A stretch of 12,610 nt of DNA, taken from Rickettsia typhi. Lineage in GTDB: Bacteria > Pseudomonadota > Alphaproteobacteria > Rickettsiales > Rickettsiaceae. The translations under genes were made by a program, and so were the position numbers. Where the stretch lies: contig CAMCTQ010000023.1 in NCBI GenBank assembly GCA_945878545.1, forward strand, positions 1-12,610, read 5' to 3'. This document shows positions 1 through 6,392 of this stretch, one piece after another. A model generated the notes under the pieces. It did no database searches. It saw nothing but the letters and a program-made list of their open reading frames with translations, and was not told the origin of the DNA. Position 1 is the stretch's first letter, and the number at the start of each line of letters is the position of its first letter.

Positions 1-1
1 A

Positions 2-538
2 GAAAAAGAATCTTGGGTCAGGAGCAAATTAAAAAGTTCTAAAAAAGATGATAATCCCGATATAGATAGCAAAATTATACCACTACTTGGTAAACAATAT
101 TCATTATTGAATGTTGTTTCTATTCGTAACAATGTTACTATTCAAGAAAATGTAATTCACATAGATTCACTGCCATCAGCCCACAACAAGACCTTAATTA
201 AGTTCTTACAAAACAAATTACTGCTAGAAGCAACTAATATTGTTAATCTCTTAAGTACCAAGCATAACTTTAAATTCTCTGAAATTAAGATTGCAAATAG
301 CAAAACTAAATGGGGTAGCTGCTCAAGTACACTAGTACTTCGTTTTAACTGGCGACTTATTTTTGCTCCGCTGGAAATACTAAATTATGTAATAATCCAT
401 GAAATGTGTCATCTAGTAGAAATGAATCACAGCAAATCTTTCTGGAATTTAGTAGCAAAGTTTTACCCCGAATATAAATCTGCTAGATTGTGGCTCAAAG
501 AGAATGGCCACAGATTGCATCAATATCTACAAATTTAG
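2..538 (+). CDS. YgjP/DUF45-type zinc metallopeptidase-like protein, 5' end cut by window edge
   Basis: The last 178 codons of a gene whose frame is open to the window edge. The first possible start inside the window is a TTG at 107, but the codons before it already read like the family (a W-V segment, then an acidic stretch and I-P-L-L-G-K just before the TTG), so the true start lies upstream and 107 should not be used. The core is H-E-M-C-H at 398-412 (HExxH zinc motif) followed by N-H-S-K-S-F-W, which supplies the expected third histidine. The upstream K-W-G-S-C segment is also typical of YgjP/DUF45 (SprT/WLM-like metallopeptidase fold). Physiological substrates of this family are poorly known, so no specific role is claimed. 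Its stop codon overlaps that of the convergent ABC-F gene by 4 bases. Family assignment is firm; function is not. Confidence 0.88.
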   Translation, partial: EKESWVRSKLKSSKKDDNPDIDSKIIPLLGKQYSLLNVVSIRNNVTIQENVIHIDSLPSAHNKTLIKFLQNKLLLEATNIVNLLSTKHNFKFSEIKIANSKTKWGSCSSTLVLRFNWRLIFAPLEILNYVIIHEMCHLVEMNHSKSFWNLVAKFYPEYKSARLWLKENGHRLHQYLQI

Positions 539-2139
539 CTCTCTTCTGAAAAAAGATTTAACTCCTCGATGTTTCCTTTTGAAAAATATGCCGTGCCTTT
601 GGTTGAAAAAGCAAGAGTGTGCGTTGCAACTGCATTAAGAAAACTTCTATTGTGACTAACAAACATAACGGTACCTTCATACCCAGCTAAAGCCTCGCTT
701 AAAATTTCAGTACTTAGTATATCAAGGTGATTAGTAGGTTCGTCAAGAAGTAAAAAGTTAGCATTTTGTACCAATAAGCAAGCAAGGCTCAAACGACTTT
801 TCTCACCACCAGATAAAATATTTACCTGCTTATAAACATCATCTCCTCTGAATAAAAATGAGCCAAGTAACCCACGCGCATGACCTTCTGACAATTCATG
901 GTTAGCAGCTTTTAGGTTATCTAAGGCTGTTTGATTCATATCTAAATATTCTGCCTGATCTTGAGCATAGTACGCTATCTTAACATTATGACCAATTTTT
1001 ATATCACCAGCCAAAAAAGGCACTTGGTTTAAGATACTTTTAATCAAAGTAGATTTCCCAAGACCATTTGCACCAACAATAGCAATTTTCTGGCCTCGCA
1101 TTGCCGTAAATGATATTTTCTTAACTAATGGCTTAGTGTATCCTATAGAGCAATCCTCAAATGTGATAACTTCTTTTCCGCTCTTTTGCGTGAGTGGAAT
1201 TCTGACATTAATTTCTGCATCATCTTTGTTAACTGTAATACCAGAAGCATCTCTCTCAAGACGAGCTACCATTTTCATTTTACTACGTGCTTGAGTGGCT
1301 TTTGAAGCTTTTGCTCCAAACCTTTCAATAAATCTAGATACGGTCTCTATCTTACCTTCAATATTTTTTAACGCAGCTATTTTATTTGCTTCCCTTAGCT
1401 CATACTGGACTAAAAATTCATCATAATTGCCCTGATACTCAGCTAGATTTCCATCTTTTAGGTGAAGAATAATATTAGGTAAACTATTAAGCAGCGCCTC
1501 ATCATGCGAAACAAAAAGCACTGTTCCTTTAAATTTTTTCAAGTAATTCTCAAGCCATACTATAGTTGGTAGATCCAGATGATTAGTCGGTTCATCTAAA
1601 ATTAAAAAATCTGGATTTTGCATCAAAATTTTAGCAAGCTCCAACCTCATTTTCCAACCACCCGATAAAGTTTTAGGATGTTTCTCTAGATCTTCTTCTC
1701 CAAAACCCAAACCTAGCAATATCTTTGAAGCATTATGTTCGAATGAATATCCTTCCTTGCCACGAAAAAGATTCTCTAAATATTCAAATTTCTCGTATTT
1801 TTCATTAGTAAAATCTTCTGCCATTTCTAAATTAGCTTTATTCATATCAAGCATAATTTGGAATAATTCTTCAGCTCCAGCCATACACTCGACAAGAATC
1901 GAATCCTTAGGATCAGGGTTTGGCTCTTGTGGAAGATAGCCTATGAGTTTGGATTTGGGTTTAGTGACAGAGCCAGCATCTGGCTCATCTAGATTACATA
2001 ATATATTCAACAAAGTAGTCTTACCAGCTCCATTAACTCCGACAAGAGCTATACGGCCAGTAAGAGGAAAATTATAGTTTATATCTTTTAGTACAAACCT
2101 TCCGTGAAAATTTTTAGATAAATTACTTAATATTAACAT
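535..2139 (-). CDS. ABC-F family ATPase (YheS/Uup-like), ribosome-associated type
   Basis: A 534-residue soluble protein with two ABC ATPase cassettes and no membrane segments, the ABC-F architecture. Cassette 1 has Walker A G-V-N-G-A-G-K-T-T (residues 34-42), signature L-S-G-G-W near 157 and Walker B ending D-E-P-T-N-H-L-D near 180. Cassette 2 has G-A-N-G-L-G-K-S-T near 354, L-S-G-G-E near 440 and again D-E-P-T-N-H-L-D near 465. The basic, helical interdomain linker lies between about 235 and 310. The L-S-G-G-W-K-M-R form of the first signature is closest to YheS-like members. ABC-F proteins bind the ribosomal E site and affect translation; which role applies here cannot be told. I chose the ATG at 2137-2139 because the family begins M-L-x-L-x-N-L-S-K-x-F. 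An in-frame GTG at 2173-2175 would add 12 atypical residues. Both catalytic glutamates are present. Confidence 0.93.
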   Translation of the reverse strand: MLILSNLSKNFHGRFVLKDINYNFPLTGRIALVGVNGAGKTTLLNILCNLDEPDAGSVTKPKSKLIGYLPQEPNPDPKDSILVECMAGAEELFQIMLDMNKANLEMAEDFTNEKYEKFEYLENLFRGKEGYSFEHNASKILLGLGFGEEDLEKHPKTLSGGWKMRLELAKILMQNPDFLILDEPTNHLDLPTIVWLENYLKKFKGTVLFVSHDEALLNSLPNIILHLKDGNLAEYQGNYDEFLVQYELREANKIAALKNIEGKIETVSRFIERFGAKASKATQARSKMKMVARLERDASGITVNKDDAEINVRIPLTQKSGKEVITFEDCSIGYTKPLVKKISFTAMRGQKIAIVGANGLGKSTLIKSILNQVPFLAGDIKIGHNVKIAYYAQDQAEYLDMNQTALDNLKAANHELSEGHARGLLGSFLFRGDDVYKQVNILSGGEKSRLSLACLLVQNANFLLLDEPTNHLDILSTEILSEALAGYEGTVMFVSHNRSFLNAVATHTLAFSTKGTAYFSKGNIEELNLFSEES

Positions 2140-2204
2140 ATTCGGACACCGTAGATAAAATTTAAGGTTTAGCACACCTTTTAAAAGCGCCGAATGAATT
2201 TGAA

Positions 2205-2210
2205 ATTATA
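2205..2210 (-). promoter_or_regulatory. Candidate -10 box for the ABC-F gene
   Basis: On the minus strand this reads TATAAT, a perfect -10 hexamer, about 66 bases before the chosen ATG. No good -35 hexamer lies 16-18 bases upstream. Instead, that region is covered by an inverted repeat (2218-2245), which suggests either activator dependence or an operator. The assignment rests on the hexamer alone. Confidence 0.4.
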
Positions 2211-2217
2211 TTCATAC

Positions 2218-2245
2218 AGGCGTACAAACTAGATTCTGCACGCCT
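2218..2245. repeat. Inverted repeat (candidate operator) upstream of the ABC-F gene
   Basis: A-G-G-C-G-T-A-C-A at 2218-2226 faces T-G-C-A-C-G-C-C-T at 2237-2245 across a 10-base gap. Eight of nine positions match; the ninth is a G-U pair if transcribed from the minus strand. The GC-rich arms stand out in very AT-rich surroundings. It lies just upstream of the TATAAT at 2205-2210, where a -35 element would sit, so a protein-binding dyad is more likely than a terminator (there is no T run). Confidence 0.4.
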
Positions 2246-2495
2246 AAGCTATCCTGTGATATTTATTTCTTTTTTAGACATAACACTTAATTTATCTAAA
2301 TTGATGCGGTCATATTACAGAATTTTCTTCTTATTTTCAAGTATAGAAATCCTAATTTAGACATGTTTGTTAAATATTCTCAATAAACACTATAGAATAA
2401 ATTAGTGTTGATAAATAAGTATTCTACTCAATTTTTCGGGATTATTAAAATACGGATAGTGAAATAAAATACAAATTCTAGAAATTCCAGTCAAT

Positions 2496-2518
2496 AAAAA
2501 CGGCTAGATGCTCTAGCC
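2496..2518 (-). terminator. Rho-independent terminator, minus strand, with no annotated gene upstream
   Basis: On the minus strand a perfect 7-bp stem (G-G-C-T-A-G-A with T-C-T-A-G-C-C, 2502-2518, 3-base loop) is followed after one base by five T (2496-2500). On the plus strand no T run follows, so it acts leftward. The only gene to its right before a strand change is mgtE, on the opposite strand, so this terminator would serve an unannotated minus-strand transcript starting within 2520-2735. Confidence 0.6.
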
Positions 2519-2549
2519 TGCGCCCAGCTTTAAAGTTTTATTTTGCTAG

Positions 2550-2578
2550 TTGTCACCCCTTGCATTTTATGCTACAAT
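2550..2578 (+). promoter_or_regulatory. Sigma-70-type promoter with extended -10, upstream of mgtE
   Basis: TTGTCA (2550-2555), a 17-base spacer and TACAAT (2573-2578), with TG one base before the -10 box (2570-2571). Both hexamers match consensus in five of six positions at ideal spacing, the best promoter-like sequence in the window. Transcription would start near 2585 and leave a leader of about 150 bases before the mgtE start. Confidence 0.65.
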
Positions 2579-2725
2579 TCCCTGACTCTGTTCCAAATGA
2601 TGACCACTTAAAAATTTAGACAATACAGTATTTATATAGACCCACCATACTTTTTGTGTAAACAATAATTATCCATTGTTATTTGCAACAGTAACCTATT
2701 AAACAAATTTAAAAAGTGTCTTTCA

Positions 2726-2735
2726 GGGGGTAGGT
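2726..2735 (+). promoter_or_regulatory. Ribosome binding site of mgtE
   Basis: A purine-rich run, G-G-G-G-G-T-A-G-G-T, ends directly at the ATG (2736). The G run lies about 5 bases from the start, which supports this ATG. Most other genes in the window have weak or no such motif. Confidence 0.5.
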
Positions 2736-4106
2736 ATGCAGGATTCACAAAATACTATTTTACCTGACCACCAGGAAAAACTGACTGAAATTTTTGAACA
2801 TATAAACTATCTAATTGATAATGATAAGATAGATAACGCAAGGCTTGCCTTGCTTGACTTACATTACGCAGACCTTGCAGATTTTTTAGATACCTCCTCC
2901 TACAAATTATACGACCTAATTTTACCCATCATTGCTGATGATATAGATCCACAAACCCTTGTTTGGTTAAGTGATAGTCATAAACAGTATGCCGTAGACG
3001 CCCTTGGCATAGAAAAAACTGTCATTTTAATAAACCAACTCGATATTGAAGATTCTATTGAAGTAATAGATGCTTTAAGCTTGGACTTAAAAGACGAAAT
3101 AATAGGCAAATTAAAAGCTGAGAAACGACAACAAATCATTGAGGGTTTCAAATATCCAGAAAATACTGTTGGCAGAATAGTTGAAAAACACTTCGTTGCT
3201 TTTCAAGAAAATTGGTCAGTGGGTCAAGCAATCGATCATATTCGTAAAAGCAACATAGACCAAGATTTTCATGCAGGGATCGTAGTAAATAATAAATATC
3301 AACCAGTTGGCAATATACTACTATGTACTTTGCTCAAAAGTTCGCATGAGGAACCATTAACGAATTTAATGAATTCAGATTTTAAAATTGCTGACACTAG
3401 TACAAAACTTGATGAAATAGCTTTTATATTTAAACAATATGCTCTAACCATTGTACCAGTGGTAAATAAAAAGGGAAAGCTCGTTGGAAGTGTTTCGATA
3501 GATAACATGATATATATCATCGAAGAACAAACTGAAAGTGAATTCATGCATCTTGGTGGTATCAACACTAGCGACATATTTGATAATTTATATGCAACTG
3601 TAAAACATAGATTCCCTTGGTTATTCATTAATTTAATTACCGCTTGTGCTACTTCTTTGGTTATTAATCAGTTCAGCAACACTATAGAAAAACTTATTAC
3701 CCTTGCTACCATCATGCCCATCGTTGCTAGTATGGGTGGGAATGCTGGCACTCAAGCTATGACTGTAACTGTTAGAGCTCTGGCAAATAGAGAAATAAGA
3801 CAAACATACATAGCAAGAGTTATTCTAAAGGAAGTATTTGTTTGTTTGTTAAATGGCTTAAGTCTTGCAATCATAGGGGCATTAATCATATATATCCCTT
3901 TTGCTGATTTAAACTTAAGTCTAGTTTTTACAGCTGCAGTAATAATTAATTTTACCGCTGCTGGAATGCTAGGATCTAGTATCCCCATTATTCTTGATCA
4001 TTTTGATATTGACCCAGCAACCTCTTCGGGAGTGGTTCTAACAGCTCTTACTGATGCACTCGGTTTTTTCAGTTTTCTAGGGTTAGCTTTCTTTTTTCTT
4101 GTTTAA
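2736..4106 (+). CDS. mgtE: Magnesium transporter MgtE
   Basis: A 456-residue inner-membrane Mg2+ channel/transporter, close to the usual 450-460. It has the standard order: a helical MgtE N domain (about 30-135), two CBS domains (about 140-265), and a C-terminal membrane domain with about five transmembrane segments (about 290-456). The family hallmark is clear at residues 327-340, M-P-I-V-A-S-M-G-G-N-A-G-T-Q, followed by V-R-A-L-A, which lines the ion path. In known MgtE proteins the N and CBS domains bind Mg2+ and close the pore when cytosolic Mg2+ is high, so much of the regulation is built into the protein. It is transcribed alone, from the promoter at 2550-2578 with a leader of about 150 bases. 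No frameshift or truncation is seen. Confidence 0.95.
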   Translation: MQDSQNTILPDHQEKLTEIFEHINYLIDNDKIDNARLALLDLHYADLADFLDTSSYKLYDLILPIIADDIDPQTLVWLSDSHKQYAVDALGIEKTVILINQLDIEDSIEVIDALSLDLKDEIIGKLKAEKRQQIIEGFKYPENTVGRIVEKHFVAFQENWSVGQAIDHIRKSNIDQDFHAGIVVNNKYQPVGNILLCTLLKSSHEEPLTNLMNSDFKIADTSTKLDEIAFIFKQYALTIVPVVNKKGKLVGSVSIDNMIYIIEEQTESEFMHLGGINTSDIFDNLYATVKHRFPWLFINLITACATSLVINQFSNTIEKLITLATIMPIVASMGGNAGTQAMTVTVRALANREIRQTYIARVILKEVFVCLLNGLSLAIIGALIIYIPFADLNLSLVFTAAVIINFTAAGMLGSSIPIILDHFDIDPATSSGVVLTALTDALGFFSFLGLAFFFLV

Positions 4107-4160
4107 AAAGTACTCTAATAAAAAACTACGAAATTGCTAAATAACCATTGTTGCTAAAGT

Positions 4161-5756
4161 TTATCCAACCAAGCAGAATCTTTTTCGAAGACTTTCTAAT
4201 GCAGTATCTACCAGTTCATTTGATATAATTTGTAGTCTTTTTTCATCTTTAATTTGTGTTTTTGTATCGTTATCAGTAGCAACTATTTCTCCTGTTTTTA
4301 GACTATCTAGAGTTTTTTGTTTAATTTGCTCGATGGTATGCTTACCATCAAGATATTTTAATATGTGTATCTGATCGGTGACAGAGGTGACTCTATTAAG
4401 GGCATCCGTTATAAAAGGTGTATTATTGAAACCAACTTGTTGTATTTGCAATTGTGCAAGATTACTTATTTTCGGTTTTTCAGAAATTACGGAAATACTA
4501 CTTGGTTTATCAACAATGAATTTTACGACTCCTTGAAACATTAGATTAGGTAAATTTTCAGAAATAGTTGCTTGGATTTCTAAATCTGTAACCAGTGGCA
4601 CAAGTTTTTTAGCCTGAATAGCAATCTCGTCAAGCGAAAGATGATTGCCCTGATTTTTAAAAAATGTCATAAGAATGGCTTTTGTTGCAGGTACTTTAGT
4701 TGACATAGATTCTTCCCTTGCGTCTTCTAATAAATAGAAAGTAACCAAACTATCATCTGTTAGATTAATTGCAATTTCAGGATCTTTTAAAGTTAAATTA
4801 CAAAAATAATAAAACTTAAGAAGAATATCACTATTAATATTACGAGAACAGGCAGTTCCTTGATGACATAGTAGTGTGTTTCTAACTGCGATATTCCGAA
4901 TGAAATCCATATATTGTTCTAATTTGACAGTATCTGTTATTGTACCAAGCAAATCAGCTGCTTTTTTTGGTAAGCTTCCAACATACATTTTTTGTATATC
5001 AGTATCTCCAAGATACTCGAAACCGTAAGAGCGTGCTTTATCAACAAATTCATGTAAGTAGTATGGTTGATTTATCTCACTAAGGTATTCCCAACATAAA
5101 ACATAATTTTCATCATTAGGGATGTTTTCTGCTGCTTTGCGAACAAGGTCAGCATAAGGTGTTTTTTGTTCTTCAAGTGATTCATGCAAGAAATTAAGAA
5201 CAAGTCTTGCTTGTTGAATTTTGTCATTAATATCTGTAAAGCCAGACGTATGGAACATCATTAATTCTCGAATAGAACTCATCATGTTAAATCCAGGTAG
5301 TGTGTTGTAGTTGATAAAGACAATACCATTTTTATTAAGAAGTTTTTTACTAACTTCGAGAATACTATCCCTAACAAAGTTTGGTACCCAAGAAAAAACA
5401 CAATTACAAATTATGTAATCAAACTTACCGTATGATTCGTCAATGTCGGTAATTGACATAGCTTCTAGTTTTATATTTTCAAGCTTTAGTTGGTCTATAG
5501 CTTTTTGGCCACGCTCAATTTTTGCTTTAGAAAGATCAATACCAAGAGTGAAAGACTTCGGATAAGTTTCTGCAAACCGGAACAAATTATAACCCTCTGA
5601 AGAACCGATTTCTAGAATTCTTGCTGTTTTTAACGAAGCAGGATTCATGCCAAATAAGGTACCTATAGTTCTGAGAGTTTCTGGGCTACAATAATTAAAC
5701 GAATAGCACCTATAAGGTATTTCGTCATACTTTTGATGATTTTCTGTTTTTATCAT
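4161..5756 (-). CDS. SAM-dependent methyltransferase with regulatory domain, rickettsial protein-lysine methyltransferase-like
   Basis: A 531-residue class I methyltransferase. The conserved N-terminus (Y-D-E-I-P-Y, residues 10-15) is followed by motif I, I-L-E-I-G-S-S-E-G-Y-N (47-57), the ribose-binding G-I-D-L-S (72-76), and F-D-Y-I-I-C-N-C-V-F-S-W-V-P (113-126). A N-Y-N-T-L-P-G segment follows near 150. The middle (about 210-300) fits the methyltransferase regulatory domain, and a long C-terminal half has no motif I recognise. This layout and length fit the rickettsial PKMT1/PKMT2 enzymes, which methylate lysines of the surface protein OmpB; that is known of the family, and the match here is inferred from architecture. 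Odd points: motif I has S-S-E where relatives usually have C-G-x-G, and the 118-120 segment is C-N-C where relatives often carry A-H-G. It stands alone, divergent from tRNA-Glu. The substrate is unproven. Confidence 0.8.
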   Translation of the reverse strand: MIKTENHQKYDEIPYRCYSFNYCSPETLRTIGTLFGMNPASLKTARILEIGSSEGYNLFRFAETYPKSFTLGIDLSKAKIERGQKAIDQLKLENIKLEAMSITDIDESYGKFDYIICNCVFSWVPNFVRDSILEVSKKLLNKNGIVFINYNTLPGFNMMSSIRELMMFHTSGFTDINDKIQQARLVLNFLHESLEEQKTPYADLVRKAAENIPNDENYVLCWEYLSEINQPYYLHEFVDKARSYGFEYLGDTDIQKMYVGSLPKKAADLLGTITDTVKLEQYMDFIRNIAVRNTLLCHQGTACSRNINSDILLKFYYFCNLTLKDPEIAINLTDDSLVTFYLLEDAREESMSTKVPATKAILMTFFKNQGNHLSLDEIAIQAKKLVPLVTDLEIQATISENLPNLMFQGVVKFIVDKPSSISVISEKPKISNLAQLQIQQVGFNNTPFITDALNRVTSVTDQIHILKYLDGKHTIEQIKQKTLDSLKTGEIVATDNDTKTQIKDEKRLQIISNELVDTALESLRKRFCLVG

Positions 5757-5803
5757 AATAGCAAGTTATATATATGTAAATTATGCTTTAGGTACAGGTG
5801 TAT

Positions 5804-5834
5804 ATTATATATAAGAGAAATTTATATTTTGCAA
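5804..5834 (-). promoter_or_regulatory. Candidate promoter of the methyltransferase gene
   Basis: On the minus strand TTGCAA (5829-5834) is followed 17 bases later by TATATA (5806-5811) or 19 bases later by TATAAT (5804-5809). Transcription would start near 5797, about 40 bases before the ATG at 5754-5756. The gene lacks a clear Shine-Dalgarno motif. Confidence 0.5.
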
Positions 5835-5872
5835 TGACATAAGTAAATGCCAAAACTATCTACAAAAAATAG

Positions 5873-5901
5873 TTGCAATAAACTATTTGTATCTATATAA
5901 A
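5873..5901 (+). promoter_or_regulatory. Candidate promoter of tRNA-Glu
   Basis: TTGCAA (5873-5878), a 17-base spacer and TATAAA (5896-5901). It would give a leader of about 60 bases before the tRNA. A second -10-like box, TATACT at 5936-5941, sits closer to the tRNA but has no good -35. Confidence 0.5.
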
Positions 5902-5967
5902 GAATCTTGCTGCGTGTACTTGTATAGTTGATATTTATACTGCAAACGCAGAAATATATATTTATAT

Positions 5968-6042
5968 GGCCCCTTCGTCTAGCGGTTAGGACGTTACCCT
6001 TTCACGGTGAAAACACGGGTTCGATTCCCGTAGGGGTCACCA
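5968..6042 (+). tRNA. tRNA-Glu (anticodon UUC)
   Basis: A complete 75-base cloverleaf with CCA encoded at 6040-6042. The acceptor stem pairs G-G-C-C-C-C-T (5968-5974) with A-G-G-G-G-T-C (6032-6038), with one G-U pair. The anticodon loop C-T-T-T-C-A-C (5999-6005) carries TTC at 6001-6003, and the T arm has the usual G-G-T-T-C-G-A core. The sequence closely parallels bacterial tRNA-Glu in its D arm and anticodon arm. Besides translation, glutamyl-tRNA feeds transamidation and haem precursor synthesis in organisms that have those paths. No adjacent integrase or att-like duplication is visible. Confidence 0.97.
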
Positions 6043-6202
6043 CGCATATCTTTGACCTACTAATAATTTGATTAGAATACTTCTTTAAAATTGCTTGTAA
6101 TCTTCTCTAATAAACTGATATTTTTGTAGATAAAACTAATAATATTAGCTATGCTCTTGTGCAGAACATGTAAAAAATATTTTTTAATTTAGGTAGGATT
6201 TT

Positions 6203-6361
6203 ATGGGCATTAGTGTTAGTCAATTGCTAGTTGTTTTGCTAATAATTTTGGTATTGTTTGGCGCTGGAAAGTTACCTCAGGTAATGTCTGATTTAGGAAA
6301 AGGTCTTAAGTCTTTTAAGGATGGAATGAAAGATACTAAAGATGAAAATAATGATAAATGA
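6203..6361 (+). CDS. tatA: Sec-independent translocase subunit TatA
   Basis: A 52-residue protein, easily missed because of its size, in the short-TatA range. Residues 1-4 are a short N-terminal tail, residues 6-20 form one hydrophobic helix ([14 protein letters not shown]), and then comes the TatA hinge F-G-A-G-K-L-P (19-25). The amphipathic helix follows, with [11 protein letters not shown] (31-41) and a charged tail. This F-G-x-x-K-L-P ... L-G-K-G ... F-K pattern is diagnostic of TatA/TatE. It acts in the inner membrane with TatB and TatC (not in this window) to export folded proteins. The purine-rich A-G-G-T-A-G-G-A at 6191-6198 just upstream supports this ATG. It is followed by bamD after 31 bases and is probably co-transcribed with it. 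Confidence 0.95.
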   Translation: MGISVSQLLVVLLIILVLFGAGKLPQVMSDLGKGLKSFKDGMKDTKDENNDK

Positions 6362-6373
6362 TATTTAATCAAA

Positions 6374-6387
6374 TAAACTTAAGTTTA
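6374..6387. repeat. Perfect 14-bp palindrome before bamD
   Basis: T-A-A-A-C-T-T followed directly by A-A-G-T-T-T-A, ending 5 bases before the bamD ATG. With no loop it cannot form an ordinary hairpin, so if functional it would be a protein-binding dyad or mask the translation start in a dimer. It may be chance in AT-rich DNA. Confidence 0.3.
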
Positions 6388-6392
6388 CGCAT

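Larger units (their letters stand above)
2496..2627 (-). ncRNA. Candidate small RNA (promoter plus terminator, no open frame)
   Basis: On the minus strand TTTACA (2657-2662) and TATATA (2633-2638) are 18 bases apart and would start a transcript near 2627. The terminator hairpin at 2502-2518 with its T run ends it near 2496, giving about 130 bases. Inside, a 7-base stem with one mismatch can form between G-T-G-G-T-C-A (near 2588-2594) and T-G-A-C-A-A-C (near 2549-2555), enclosing a small G-C-A-T/A-T-G-C hairpin. No open frame of useful length exists. It matches no RNA family I know; I looked for SRP RNA and tmRNA landmarks without success. It would be antisense to the start of the mgtE leader. 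Confidence 0.3.
2140..2735. other. Gene-free spacer of about 600 bases
   Basis: No open frame here resembles a protein I recognise, and both strands are broken by frequent stops. It lies between the divergently oriented ABC-F gene and mgtE, so it should hold both promoters. Listed separately are a -10 box and dyad for the ABC-F gene (2205-2245), a minus-strand terminator hairpin (2496-2518), a minus-strand promoter-like pair (2633-2662) and a strong plus-strand promoter (2550-2578). A 7-bp inverted repeat, A-A-C-A-C-T-A at 2386-2392 with T-A-G-T-G-T-T at 2403-2409, is also present but in such AT-rich DNA may be chance. The 2500-2640 part looks less AT-rich than its flanks and may be a small RNA gene or the remnant of a repeat. 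Confidence 0.6.

Noticed and set aside
107..538. TTG at 107 as the start of the YgjP-like gene
   Set aside because: The frame is open to the window edge and the upstream codons read like the family, so the gene is 5'-truncated by the window rather than starting here.
2140..2175. GTG start 12 codons upstream for the ABC-F gene
   Set aside because: The added residues do not look like an ABC-F N-terminus, while the ATG at 2139 gives the standard family start.
2375..2425. Alternative-pairing attenuator (T-A-T-T-C-T, A-G-A-A-T-A, T-A-T-T-C-T with a 7-bp hairpin between)
   Set aside because: The pairing arms are short and AT-rich, there is no T run, and no gene is positioned to be controlled by it; chance is the simpler explanation.
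2496..2640. SRP RNA, 6S RNA or a tmRNA piece in the spacer
   Set aside because: No SRP GGAA-loop segment, no tmRNA tag sequence and no convincing 6S-like double helix could be found. Only a generic small RNA candidate is kept.
2500..2640. Decayed transposase gene on the minus strand
   Set aside because: Short peptide stretches between stops match no transposase motif I know; the evidence is too thin for a pseudogene call.
2585..2735. M-box Mg2+ riboswitch in the mgtE leader
   Set aside because: The leader has about the right length, but I could not recognise the conserved M-box helices or core bases, so it is not listed as a riboswitch.
5968..6042. tRNA-Glu as an integration site for a mobile island
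   Set aside because: No integrase, no duplicated tRNA 3' end and only core genes downstream.
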